Shown here one piece after another: positions 1-8,233 of a DNA stretch of 64,000 nucleotides. The stretch comes from CAVUBL01 sp963739795 (GTDB lineage: Bacteria > Acidobacteriota > Thermoanaerobaculia > Multivoradales > DATKCC01). Numbering within the stretch: the first letter of the stretch is position 1; each line of letters begins with the position of its first letter. Made by a program: the position numbers and the translations under genes. Location of the stretch: NCBI GenBank assembly GCA_963739795.1, contig CAVUBL010000021.1, positions 496,001-560,000 of the forward strand, read 5' to 3'. The notes below the pieces were generated by a model, which worked only from the letters and a program-made list of their open reading frames with translations, made no database searches and had not been told where the DNA came from.

Positions 1-387
1 GATCAGGCAGGGGCCGGAGCGGTTGAACCGCGGGCTCATGCCGGAGGTTACCTTCGGGCCCCGGGTCAGGGTCAGGCGGATATGGACCCCGTCGCGCATC
101 CGGTTGGCCTCGAGGGTCCGGAAGATCGCGTCGGTCACTTCTGCGCGGCTCGGCACCTCGGCGAAGGCCATGGCGTGGGCCGAGTCGAACAGCCGGTCGA
201 GGTGGGCGTCGAGCTGGAAGATCCGGCCGCCGTAGACCCGCAGTCCCTCCCAGACCGCGTCGCCCCCCTGGACCGAGCTATCGAAGACCGACACCCTCGC
301 CCGGTCCCGGGGCAGCAGCTCGCCTCCGACCCAGATGACGAGGTCGGCGTTGCGTGGATCGGGGAGGTCGGTGGGGTCGGTGCTCAT
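1..387 (-). CDS. Class IV aminotransferase, N-terminal part (cut by window start)
   Basis: The 129 visible residues match the small N-terminal domain of fold-type IV PLP aminotransferases (branched-chain or D-amino-acid aminotransferase, aminodeoxychorismate lyase). Visible family features are VFDSSVQGGDAVWEGLRVY at about residues 34-52, LDAHLDRLFDSAHA at 59-72, and the HIRLTLTRG strand at 102-110. The catalytic lysine lies beyond the window edge, so neither activity nor the IlvE versus Dat choice can be settled. ATG at 387 is preceded by AGGAG about 5 nt upstream. The gene diverges from the large P-loop/TPR gene that starts at 523. Confidence 0.85.
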   Translation of the reverse strand, partial: MSTDPTDLPDPRNADLVIWVGGELLPRDRARVSVFDSSVQGGDAVWEGLRVYGGRIFQLDAHLDRLFDSAHAMAFAEVPSRAEVTDAIFRTLEANRMRDGVHIRLTLTRGPKVTSGMSPRFNRSGPCLI

Positions 388-478
388 GGTCGCTCCTGGG
401 ACGAGGTGGGGGGCGGTACCGCTCCTGGCTCGGCGCGGGCTGATTCAACGTAACTCGATAGAGTGGAAAAGGTTAGGA

Positions 479-484
479 TAGAAT
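479..484 (+). promoter_or_regulatory. Possible -10 element upstream of the P-loop/TPR gene
   Basis: TAGAAT, five of six matches to the sigma-70 -10 consensus, lies in an unusually A/T-rich patch (440-500) between the two divergent genes. I see no convincing -35 at 16-18 bp. Weak evidence. Confidence 0.25.
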
Positions 485-522
485 AGGTCAAGCTCGGGAA
501 GGATAGCATTCGGGGCTTTCCG

Positions 523-3500
523 ATGACGCGAGAGATTGCCACGTACGCCCTCAGCCTGCCGGCGGCCCTGCTGCGGATCTGGGACGGGCGCGGCGGATCG
601 GTCCGCGAGCGGGCCCGCCGGAGCCTGGGCACGATCCCCGGTGTCGAGTGGCTGCGCCGCGACCTGTGCGCGGTGGTTCCGGTGGCCGGGGACCCGGCGG
701 TCTACGACCTCGCCGTGCGGGCCGCCTCGGCGATGGTGGCCGCCTGCGGCGCCGACAGCATGGCGCTGCGGCAACTGGTCCTCGCCGGCCGGGTGATGCG
801 GAGCCCGCGGGGGATTCGCGCCGAGGCGGAGCGCCTGTTGGAAGACCTCGACCGCCTCATGCCCGATCTGCCGGCGGGTGGCGTGGCGGTGACCTCGGTC
901 GTGGGAAGCCGGCTGGAGATCGCGCGGCGCCTGGGTCGCGAGGTCCTCTTCGCCGGCCCCTCCGGAACCCGGGTGCCGATCCAACCGGTCGGGTACGAGG
1001 ATGGCGCGACCCCCCCGTGGCGGAGCCCGACCCTGTTCCGCCACCTGGTGGAGAGCGTCCGGCGGCCCGACGTGGAGGGCATGCTCCGCGGGGTGGGGGG
1101 GATCGAGGCTTTGCGGGTCGGGGGTGGCCTCGGCCACGGCAAGACCCGGGCCGTCTGGGAGGCGCTGGCGAAACGGGGAGGCCGGGTCGTCTGGGTGACC
1201 GCCCGGCCTTCGCGGCACCGGGGACCCGGCCTCGCCGAGCAGGCGCTCCACCGACTGGTGCTCTCCGGACGGCCCGAGCGGCGGGAGCTCGCCGACCTGG
1301 GAGTGCTCGACCTCGACGAGCTCCTCGAGCCGGGGGAGACGGCGCCTGCGGTCGATCTGCGGGAGCTACTCCTCGACAAGCTCCCGACCTGGCTCGAGAC
1401 CGCTCCGGAGGAGCCGCGGGCGACGGTGGTGTGCGACGGCCTCGAGTCCGCGACCGAAGGCGACCTGGATCTGGTCTCGGCCCTCGCCGACGCCGCCCTC
1501 GGTGGGGCCGGCTACCGGGTCGTCCTCATCGCGCGGACCGGGGCCTTCGACGCCGGCCCACGCTCGCTCCGGGACTTGCCCGAGGTGCGGGTACCCGCCA
1601 TGGAGCCCGACGAGATCGAGAGCTTCCGGCAGGCGGCGTGCCGCGGCCTCTCCCTCGCCGAGGCGGTCGCCGAGCGCTTCCGCGCCGAGGCGGCGGGCAA
1701 TCCCTTCGCCTTCGAGGAAGGCCTCGTGGCCCTGGCGGAGCGCGACCTGATCCGCCAGATCCACGGCAACCTGTTCTTCCGCGGAGGCCCGGAGACGGGC
1801 TACACGCCGTCGAGCCGCCTTACCCAGCACGTGGAGGCGGAGGTGCTGCGCCTGGGCGATCCGGCGCCGCTGCGCCTTCTCGCCCTGGCCGGCGAGCCGG
1901 TGCCCGACGGCTGCCTGCGCAGCGCTGCCCGCGCCGGCGGAGTAGCCTCCAACCGAGGGTGGTTGGGCCCGTTTCTGGAGAGTGGGCTGGTGCGGGAGGC
2001 GGAGGGACCGTGGGGTCCCGGGGTGGGCCTCGCCTGTCCGGCCTTCGGCAGCGCCCTGCGCTCCGAGGTGCGGGGCGAGAGCGCCGAGTCCATGCGCCGG
2101 CTCCTGGGCGAGGCCTTGGCCGACGAGACCCACACCGGATCGTGGCGGACCTACCGCATGCTCCGGGGCACCGAAGACGCCGTCGATCCCTTGCTGGCTG
2201 CGGCCCGGGAGCAGGAGGCGCCACCCGCCGACCTGGTCGCCGCCCTGAAGACCGAGCTCGCCCGGCACCGGGCGGCGGAAGGCAAGCCGGAGACCGAGCT
2301 CGGCCTGCTCTGGGCCTTACTACCCTTGGTGCATCGCCTCGAAGGGCTCGGCGGCGCGCGCGCCGAGCTGGAAAGGGCCCTCGACCTGGCGTCCGAGGAC
2401 CCCAAGAAGTGGCTCGCCCTCGCCGGGCTCCAGGCCGAGCTGGACGAGGACGAGGGCCGCCTCGCCGAGGCGGAGGCCGCCCTGCGCCGCGCTCTGGACG
2501 AAAGCCGCAAGAGCCGGGGCAAGCCGGTCCAGGCCCTCTTGCTCCTGCGCCTCGCCCGGCTCCTGGTGCGCCGGGAGCGCTTCGCCGAGGCCCGTGAGCT
2601 CCTGGATCAGGTGCTCCCCATCCTGGAGGAGGCCGGCGCCACGGCCCTGGCGGCGAGCGCCCAGTTCCACCTGGCGAACATCGCCCTCCACGAGAATCGA
2701 TTGGACGATGCGCTCGAGCTCCACGGCCGGGCTCTCGCCGCGCGCCGCCGCCTGGAGCGCGCCAAGCCCGTGGGGATGTCCCTGTCCGCCCTGGGTGCGG
2801 TGGCCCTCCAGATGGGCCGCTACACGGAGGCTCTGTCCTGCTACCAGGAGGCCGAGCAGGTGTTCAGCGCCACCGGTGAGGAGGACCAGGCCGCCTTCGC
2901 CCTGATCGGCCTGGGGCGCGCCTACAGGCGCCTCGGCGACTTCCTCTCCGCCACCCGCCCCCTGCGCCGGGCCCTGGCCATCCGGGAGCGCCGGGGGGAC
3001 CGGGTCGGCGAGGCCCTGGCCCGGCTGGCGGCAGCGGAGAACACCCTTCTTTTGGGCCGTCCCGGCGATGCTCTCGCCGAGGCGCGGCGGTGCCATTTCG
3101 ATCTCACCCTCGCCTCGGCCCACGGCCCGGTCGCCGCCGCCGAGCAGCTCCTGGGGCGGATCTTCTGGATTCAGCGCTCCCCAGCGGAGGCCGCCCGTCA
3201 CCTGGAGAGCGCGCTCGAGGCCCACCGCGCGGCCGACGAGCCGGAGGCGGTGGCGCTCGACCTGTCCTGGCTCCTGCTGGTCGAGCTCCAGCGGGGGGAT
3301 CCCGGCGAGATCTCCCGCCTGGTCGCCGAGCTCGAGACCGCCATCGGGCGGTGCCCCTCCTCGGAGCGGGGCGACCGGCTCGCGTTCCGCCTGTACCGGG
3401 GGCTCAGCGCCCTGGGGCGGGAGGCCGAGGCGAGGTCGTGGCTGGTCCGCGGCTACCGCGGCCTTCTGACCAAGACCGAGCACCTGCCAGCAGAGCTCCG

Positions 3501-3603
3501 ACACCGCTTCCTCTACCAGATCCGCGAGCACGAGGAAATGGTTCGGGCGGCGACCGAGGCCGGCCTCACCGAGGAAAACCGACTGCCTTCGGCCGGCTGT
3601 TAA
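523..3603 (+). CDS. P-loop NTPase with C-terminal TPR array (STAND-like architecture)
   Basis: A 1026-residue cytoplasmic protein with no signal peptide. Residues 1-190 are helical and unrecognised. A Walker A sequence VGGGLGHGKT lies near residues 199-208 and a Walker B-like strand TVVCDGLES near 301-309. A winged-helix-like middle follows, then a long helical-repeat region from about residue 585 to 1000 that reads as tetratricopeptide repeats (for example the units with FAEARELL, YTEALSCYQEAEQVF and FLSATRPLRRALA). This order (unknown N-domain, ATPase, TPR) is that of STAND or AAA_16/MalT-like signalling NTPases, which oligomerise on ligand or partner binding. No effector domain or C-terminal DNA-binding domain is recognised. 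No Shine-Dalgarno sequence sits close to the ATG, so the true start may be further inside (next ATG at 733). Its target is unknown. Confidence 0.75.
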   Translation: MTREIATYALSLPAALLRIWDGRGGSVRERARRSLGTIPGVEWLRRDLCAVVPVAGDPAVYDLAVRAASAMVAACGADSMALRQLVLAGRVMRSPRGIRAEAERLLEDLDRLMPDLPAGGVAVTSVVGSRLEIARRLGREVLFAGPSGTRVPIQPVGYEDGATPPWRSPTLFRHLVESVRRPDVEGMLRGVGGIEALRVGGGLGHGKTRAVWEALAKRGGRVVWVTARPSRHRGPGLAEQALHRLVLSGRPERRELADLGVLDLDELLEPGETAPAVDLRELLLDKLPTWLETAPEEPRATVVCDGLESATEGDLDLVSALADAALGGAGYRVVLIARTGAFDAGPRSLRDLPEVRVPAMEPDEIESFRQAACRGLSLAEAVAERFRAEAAGNPFAFEEGLVALAERDLIRQIHGNLFFRGGPETGYTPSSRLTQHVEAEVLRLGDPAPLRLLALAGEPVPDGCLRSAARAGGVASNRGWLGPFLESGLVREAEGPWGPGVGLACPAFGSALRSEVRGESAESMRRLLGEALADETHTGSWRTYRMLRGTEDAVDPLLAAAREQEAPPADLVAALKTELARHRAAEGKPETELGLLWALLPLVHRLEGLGGARAELERALDLASEDPKKWLALAGLQAELDEDEGRLAEAEAALRRALDESRKSRGKPVQALLLLRLARLLVRRERFAEARELLDQVLPILEEAGATALAASAQFHLANIALHENRLDDALELHGRALAARRRLERAKPVGMSLSALGAVALQMGRYTEALSCYQEAEQVFSATGEEDQAAFALIGLGRAYRRLGDFLSATRPLRRALAIRERRGDRVGEALARLAAAENTLLLGRPGDALAEARRCHFDLTLASAHGPVAAAEQLLGRIFWIQRSPAEAARHLESALEAHRAADEPEAVALDLSWLLLVELQRGDPGEISRLVAELETAIGRCPSSERGDRLAFRLYRGLSALGREAEARSWLVRGYRGLLTKTEHLPAELRHRFLYQIREHEEMVRAATEAGLTEENRLPSAGC

Positions 3604-3751
3604 CCGCTTCTCGGGGCCGCCGTAGTAGCGGATGAGAGTGCCCGGAGCCGCAGGGCCCCGGCGACGGTACCGAGGAGCCCGTGGGGCAGATGGAGGCTGG
3701 AGCCCCCGCCACGCAGGCTCCCCACCAACGAGCTACAGACAGGAGACGATC

Positions 3752-4210
3752 ATGGGAGACCTGGCACCGATTCTCATCCCCGTCGGCATCCTCGCGGTCC
3801 TCGGCTGGATCATCCGGACTATCGTCCAGAACGTCCGGCAGCAGCGCATCGCCAAGATCCAGGCCGACCTTCAGACCCGGCTGTTGGACAAGTTCGGCAA
3901 CCCCCAGGACCTCATCGGCTACCTCGAAAGCCCGGCCGGCCAGAGGTTCCTGGACTCCGCCACCATCGAGAGGCGCAACCCCTACGGCAGAATCCTGGGC
4001 TCGGTCCAGGCCGGCCTGATCCTCTCCTTGGTAGGAGGGGCGCTCTTCTTCCTCGAGGGCCGCTGGCCCGAGACCCAGGAGGGTTTCCTCTTCCTCGCCA
4101 CCCTGAGCCTGGCCCTGGGCATCGGGTTCTTGCTCTCGGCCATCGCGGCCTACGCGCTGTCGAAGTCCTGGGGCCTGCTCGACAAGCGCGCTCCGAACGA
4201 AGGCCTCTGA
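3752..4210 (+). CDS. Small membrane protein, three predicted TM segments
   Basis: A 152-residue protein. The ATG at 3752 is chosen because AGGAGA lies 5 nt upstream and the first transmembrane segment follows at once (IPVGILAVLGWIIRTIV, about residues 8-24). A soluble stretch with VQNVRQQRIAKIQADLQ and LLDKFGNPQDLIGYLESPAGQRFLDSA follows, then two more hydrophobic segments at about residues 85-105 and 115-140. Family unknown. Only 7 nt separate it from the sigma factor gene, so it is probably the first gene of a three-gene unit with the sigma and anti-sigma factors and may act in the same envelope signalling. That role is inference from position. Confidence 0.7.
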   Translation: MGDLAPILIPVGILAVLGWIIRTIVQNVRQQRIAKIQADLQTRLLDKFGNPQDLIGYLESPAGQRFLDSATIERRNPYGRILGSVQAGLILSLVGGALFFLEGRWPETQEGFLFLATLSLALGIGFLLSAIAAYALSKSWGLLDKRAPNEGL

Positions 4211-4217
4211 TTCCGGG

Positions 4218-4814
4218 ATGCTCGGAGCGACGGCGGGTTCACGGGCGCCGGCGGCTGCGGCCGCCGGCGAGAAGGCGGCCCAAGAGTTGGCGAACGAGGC
4301 CGCCTTCCGGGCGTTCTACGAGCGCACGGCCCGCCCGCTGTGGGCCTACGTGGCCCGTTCGACCGGCGACCGGAGCCTGGCCGACGACCTGGTGCAGGAG
4401 GCCTACTACCGGTACCTCCGCTCCGGGTTCGAGGGTGAGAGCGAGGAGCACCGGAAGAACTACCTGTATCGCATCGCCACGAACCTGATGCGCGACCGGT
4501 ACCGGCGGGCGCGGCCCGAGGAACCGGTGGGCGATCCGGACGCCGTCGCCGCGGCCGTGGCGGAGGGCGCCACCGAGGCCCCCGGCGACCGCCGGGTGCA
4601 CCTGCGGCGCGACCTGGGGCGGGTGTGGCCGGGCCTCGAGCCCCGGGACCGCCGGCTCCTCTGGCTGGCCCACGTGGAGGAGGCGAGCCACCGCGAGATC
4701 GCGGCCGCGCTGGGAGTCAAAGAACAGAGCGTCCGGGTGCTGGTGTTCCGGGCGCGACAGAAGCTGGCCGGGCTGCTCAGGGAGCGAGGCCTGGGACCGG
4801 AGGTGATGTCATGA
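4218..4814 (+). CDS. ECF-family RNA polymerase sigma factor
   Basis: A 198-residue extracytoplasmic-function sigma factor. Region 2 is visible as FRAFYERTARPLWAYVARST followed by LADDLVQEAYYRYLRS (about residues 30-75), then the YLYRIATNLMRDRYRR core-binding end. A variable linker follows, and region 4 has the helix-turn-helix VEEASHREIAAALGVKEQSV (about 153-172). Regions 1 and 3 are absent, as expected for the class. Its stop overlaps the next start (ATGA at 4811-4814), so the anti-sigma factor is translationally coupled. The first 25 residues are Ala/Gly-rich and a later start is possible. Confidence 0.9.
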   Translation: MLGATAGSRAPAAAAAGEKAAQELANEAAFRAFYERTARPLWAYVARSTGDRSLADDLVQEAYYRYLRSGFEGESEEHRKNYLYRIATNLMRDRYRRARPEEPVGDPDAVAAAVAEGATEAPGDRRVHLRRDLGRVWPGLEPRDRRLLWLAHVEEASHREIAAALGVKEQSVRVLVFRARQKLAGLLRERGLGPEVMS

Positions 4815-5293
4815 GCGAGCTCCTCTGTGAACGAACCGACGAGATTCTGGCGGCCGTCCGGACCGAGAGCTGGAGCGACGCCCTGCGCGACCACGCCGGG
4901 CGGTGCCCGGTGTGCGCCGACGCCCTCCTGGTCGAGACCCTGATGGCCGAGGAAGGCCGGGCGGCCCTGGCCGAGGCCGAGGTCCGCCTTCCGGACGCGG
5001 GTCCGGTCTGGCGCCGTTCGCGCCTGGCCGACCGCCGCCGCGACGTCGAGCGGGCGACGCTTCCCATCGCCGTGGTCCAGAAGATCTCCTGGGCCTGTGG
5101 CGCGGCCGGGGCGGCGTTCGCGGCCTGGCACTCCGCTCCCATCCTCGGTCGCTGGATCGACGGGCTGGGGGAGCTGCTCCGCTGGCGGGCGCCGCACCTC
5201 GCGGCCCACGGCGAGGCGGGCCTGCTGGCGGTGGCGGCGGTGGTGCTCTTTGGGGTGCTCTTCGGCGTCTACTCGGAGTGGGCGGAAGACTGA
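4811..5293 (+). CDS. Membrane anti-sigma factor with HxxxCxxC zinc motif
   Basis: A 160-residue protein translationally coupled to the ECF sigma gene by an ATGA overlap. The N-terminus carries DHAGRCPVC (about residues 27-35), an HxxxCxxC motif with an upstream Cys, which is the hallmark of zinc-binding anti-sigma (ZAS) domains that hold the sigma factor inactive. Two hydrophobic segments follow: a weaker one near 83-105 (ISWACGAAGAAFAAWHS) and a strong one at about 135-155 (AGLLAVAAVVLFGVLFGVY), leaving a very short C-terminal tail. It should anchor the sigma factor at the membrane. The signal sensed is unknown. Confidence 0.8.
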   Translation: MSELLCERTDEILAAVRTESWSDALRDHAGRCPVCADALLVETLMAEEGRAALAEAEVRLPDAGPVWRRSRLADRRRDVERATLPIAVVQKISWACGAAGAAFAAWHSAPILGRWIDGLGELLRWRAPHLAAHGEAGLLAVAAVVLFGVLFGVYSEWAED

Positions 5294-5307
5294 GAGCTAG
5301 GAGCTGG

Positions 5308-5361
5308 CGGCCCCTTCCCCCCTCGGGGGTGGGAAGGGGATCGAGGGGATGCGGGGGGGAC
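5308..5361 (+). repeat. GC-rich dispersed intergenic palindrome, copy 1
   Basis: A C-run and G-run hairpin of the form CCCCTTCCCCCCTCGGGGG followed by TGGGAAGGGG and then ATCGAGGGGATGCGGGGGG. It lies just after the anti-sigma stop. Very similar sequence occurs at about 28473-28522 and 57514-57568, always right after a gene 3' end, which suggests a REP-like element or terminator-like repeat. Confidence 0.6.
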
Positions 5362-5372
5362 CCGATCAGCCC

Positions 5373-5400
5373 TGTAACGTTTTGGGCCCGTCGCGCGTTA
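5373..5400 (+). promoter_or_regulatory. Candidate ECF-type promoter
   Basis: TGTAAC at 5373-5378 and CGTTA at 5396-5400 are separated by 17 nt. This resembles the bipartite AAC/CGT pattern of ECF-sigma promoters more than a sigma-70 promoter. It lies 27 nt before the small gene at 5427 and just after an ECF sigma/anti-sigma pair, so it may be a target of that sigma factor. This is inference from pattern and position only. Confidence 0.35.
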
Positions 5401-5426
5401 GAAGGTGTAGGGAGTGACGACGAACG

Positions 5427-5648
5427 GTGGACGACGACATGAGCCCGCGCTACCCCGAGCTGCACGTCTCCTTGCGCACGGAGAACCCGCTGGCCCTGGT
5501 CAGCGCCACCCGGCTGGCCCTGCGCCGGGCGGGCACCGACCACCAGGAGATCGAGCGCTTCACCCGCGACGCCTTGAGGAGTGCCGATCCGGGGCGTCTG
5601 TGCTCGCGCTGGGTGCGTGTCGACCGCCCACTCCCCGTGCGCGGCTGA
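5427..5648 (+). CDS. Small uncharacterised protein
   Basis: A 73-residue protein from GTG (an alternative ATG lies at 5439). The core reads RTENPLALVSATRLALRRAG then EIERFTRDALRS and ends near CSRWVRVD, a compact alpha/beta pattern. I have the impression of similar small hypothetical proteins in other GC-rich bacteria but cannot name a family. The weak GGTGTAGGGAG upstream may be its ribosome binding site. Its last codons and stop lie inside the left arm of the inverted-repeat element at 5640-5818, so the original C-terminus may have been changed by that element. Confidence 0.55.
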   Translation: MDDDMSPRYPELHVSLRTENPLALVSATRLALRRAGTDHQEIERFTRDALRSADPGRLCSRWVRVDRPLPVRG

Positions 5649-5818
5649 GTGTCGGTGAAGCGATCGCCAGCCCTGCTGCGCGCGTCCCCGAATCCCTCCT
5701 CGCGGCGTTTCGGCTCCTCAACATAGCTCTGCCATGCCTGCGTCGCCGGGCCTTGCGCGGAGCGGTCGGATGACGCCTTCGCTACGGGCGGAAATCGCCT
5801 CACCGGCACTCAGCCGCG
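5640..5818. repeat. 179-bp inverted-repeat element between convergent genes
   Basis: The left arm 5640-5664 (ending GAGTGTCGGTGAAGCGAT) is the reverse complement of the right arm 5794-5818 (starting ATCGCCTCACCGGCACTC) over 25 bp, with one mismatch and one G-T pair. The inside holds about 130 bp that could fold further. The arms contain the stop codons of both flanking convergent genes (TGA at 5646-5648 on plus; TGA at 5812-5810 on minus). It could be a MITE-like insertion, a bidirectional terminator or a structured RNA. No second copy is seen in this window. Confidence 0.65.
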
Positions 5819-8077
5819 GCGGAGCGACTTCGTTCGCTTTCCGCTGACCGACGCCAGATAGGGCAGGACCACCAGGGTGAGCACCGCCGCGCTCGCCAGC
5901 CCGACGACCACCGCGATTCCGAAGCGCCGGGTCGGCGGGAAGCTCGACAAAGCGAACAGGCCGAATCCCAGGGAAAGGATGCCGATGGCGCCGGTGACCG
6001 GCCGCCAGAGGCGTGCCCGGGCCTCGACCCAGGCGTTCCAGCCCGACGCACCCGCCCGCCGCAGGTGACGCACGGCGGTCACCATGTGGATCATGGAGTC
6101 GATGCCCATGCCTACGGCGACGTTGGCGGCGGGCGAGGAGACGAAGTCCACGGGCAGGCCGGCGAGCCCCATGGCTCCGAAGATGAAGAGCGGCGTGCCC
6201 GCCAGGCAGGCGAGCATGGCGGCGCTGGTGCCGACGGAGCGCGAGACGATCCAGGCGATGCCGGCGAACAGGACGCCGAGCCCCCCCAGACCCACCACCA
6301 GGCTCGAGGCCACCAGGTCCGAGAGCTTGCCCTGGAGCTCGTAGAGCCCGCCGGAGAGCACCGGCTCGAAGCCGTGGGCGCGGAGCACGTCCTCGAGGCG
6401 GCGGACGGCGGCGTCGCGGTCCCGGTGCCCCGCGAAGGAAGTGGCCTCCCTCATGCGCAGCACCAGGACCGAGCGGGAGCTGTCGGGGGTGATGAAGGCC
6501 GACGCGATCCCCTGGAAAGCCGGGCTCGAGAGCAGGTGGACGATTCCGGGCACCCCCAGAAGCCGCGCCATGGGCACTTCCGCCGCCTGGTCGACGAGGG
6601 CCGCGAGGGACAAGCCCGTCCCCACGGCCGGGTCGCGGTCGAGGGCTGCCTGGACCGCCTGGAGCCGCCGGTAGGCGTCCTCCGTGTCCAAGCGCTCTCC
6701 GTCCGGGTTCCGGAAGACGATGCGCAGCGGGCTGCTGCCGGCCGCGTCGAGGGCTTCGAGGCCCGCGCGAATGGCGCTGCCCCGGGCGAAGTAGGAGAGC
6801 AGGCCCGGGTCGGTGTCGATCCGGGGCAGGCCGAAGGCGGCGACGACGGCGAGGCCGGCGACGACGGCGACCCCGAGCCCGAGCCGGCGTCCGCCGAAGA
6901 GGTCGCGGGAGGGCCGGGAGGAGCCGCCGGTCCGGTCGGCCTCGGCGGCGGAGCGCGCCGGGGCGCGCCCGCGGAGAAAGGACGGGTAGAGGCCGTAGGC
7001 GGCGCCGAACGCGATCAGGGTGCCGATCGAGCCGGCCCGGCCCAGCTCGCGCAGGGGCTCGGCCGAGGTGAAGAGCAGGCTCACGAAGCCCAGGAGGGTC
7101 GTCGCCATGCACCAGAACGAGGCGCCGCCGGTGTATGCCAAAGCGGCAGTCAGCGCCTCTTCGGAGGCCGCTTCGGCAGGTTTCCGCTCCGCTGCGATCC
7201 TGCGCCAGTTGGCGGTGAGGTAGACCAGATGGGAGAGGGTGAGGACGAAGACGATGGTCACGATGTTGGCGGTGAGAACCCCGATACCCAGCCCGACCAG
7301 GCGCAGCGTGGCCAGGGTCGCCGCGCAGGCGGCGAGGCAGGTGCTGAGGATGCCCACGACCTGGCGGCCGTCCCGGTAGATGGCCGCGATCAGCAGGCCG
7401 AAGAGGACGAGGGCCGAGGCGGTGAACACCCGCAGGTCCCGCGCCAGGTGGCGGCGGATGAGCTCGACCACGTAGGGCACGCCGGTCGCCGTCAGGTGAA
7501 AGCCCGGGGCCTGCGAGCGCGCGAGCAGCGCCTCGAGGTGGGGGACCAGGACGGAAGGGTCCGCCGACGGCGCGACCTCGGCGATCAGGTAGGTCTCGCC
7601 GGTCCTCGTCGCGGTTCCCAGCAGGCGGCTCCAGAAGGGGCCCGAGAACCCGTCCTCGGGGCTCGACGGGCCGTCCACGAGGCTGCGGACGGCGGCCACT
7701 CCGTCGAGGCCGGCGAGCTCCCGGTCGAGGGTCCGCAGGCGGCCCAAGTAGGAGGCGGCGTGGACGTCGGGTGCCGCCGCGCTCACCACGATCTGGGGAC
7801 GGGACGGAAAGAGGGCTTCGATCGCCTCGGCGTCACGGAGCTGGGGGTCGTCGCTGGCGAAGAAGAAGTCGCTCGACACCCGGGGCGTCAGGTCGACGAA
7901 GAAGAGGACCGCCGCCAGCGCCGCGACCGAGACCGCCAGGACCAGCCAATGGCCCCGGGGCCGAGAGGCCTCCGGGGTGCGCCCTCTGGACCCGAGCGCC
8001 GGCCGGAGTAGGGCCCGGGAGAAGAGCCCCCGAGGCTCGGGGGCCTCGTCTTCGCGATTTTCGTCTCGAATGGGCAT
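5810..8077 (-). CDS. MMPL/RND-superfamily transporter
   Basis: A 755-residue inner-membrane protein of the MMPL/RND exporter family (lipid, hopanoid or drug export in known members). A first TM segment near residues 45-63 is followed by a large periplasmic loop (SSDFFFASDDPQLRDAEAIE and VRSLVDG). A TM cluster lies at about 215-365 with the family-like GIGVLTANIVTIVFVLTLSH. A second TM segment, a second periplasmic domain and a second TM cluster follow at about 585-745, including NVAVGMGIDSMIHMVTAVRH. The duplicated layout and length suit MMPL proteins. No adaptor or outer-membrane partner is adjacent; the neighbour across the divergent promoter is a cytochrome c. Substrate unknown. Confidence 0.85.
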   Translation of the reverse strand: MPIRDENREDEAPEPRGLFSRALLRPALGSRGRTPEASRPRGHWLVLAVSVAALAAVLFFVDLTPRVSSDFFFASDDPQLRDAEAIEALFPSRPQIVVSAAAPDVHAASYLGRLRTLDRELAGLDGVAAVRSLVDGPSSPEDGFSGPFWSRLLGTATRTGETYLIAEVAPSADPSVLVPHLEALLARSQAPGFHLTATGVPYVVELIRRHLARDLRVFTASALVLFGLLIAAIYRDGRQVVGILSTCLAACAATLATLRLVGLGIGVLTANIVTIVFVLTLSHLVYLTANWRRIAAERKPAEAASEEALTAALAYTGGASFWCMATTLLGFVSLLFTSAEPLRELGRAGSIGTLIAFGAAYGLYPSFLRGRAPARSAAEADRTGGSSRPSRDLFGGRRLGLGVAVVAGLAVVAAFGLPRIDTDPGLLSYFARGSAIRAGLEALDAAGSSPLRIVFRNPDGERLDTEDAYRRLQAVQAALDRDPAVGTGLSLAALVDQAAEVPMARLLGVPGIVHLLSSPAFQGIASAFITPDSSRSVLVLRMREATSFAGHRDRDAAVRRLEDVLRAHGFEPVLSGGLYELQGKLSDLVASSLVVGLGGLGVLFAGIAWIVSRSVGTSAAMLACLAGTPLFIFGAMGLAGLPVDFVSSPAANVAVGMGIDSMIHMVTAVRHLRRAGASGWNAWVEARARLWRPVTGAIGILSLGFGLFALSSFPPTRRFGIAVVVGLASAAVLTLVVLPYLASVSGKRTKSLRRG

Positions 8078-8233
8078 GGGACGGTCGGGCGGCGCATCGG
8101 CTCCCTCGGTGTGAAACCGTAGCCCTGCACCGAGGTCTTACGAGGAGAAACGACGTCGAGGCAGAAAAGTTGCAAGGCGAATGACCAGCCACACCCGGTG
8201 TACCATCGACCACCGAAAGGAGAACTCCCCATC

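Noticed and set aside
6065..8011. 648-codon plus-strand frame opposite the MMPL transporter
   Set aside because: Charged low-complexity Glu/Gly/Asp-rich product antisense to a clear membrane protein.
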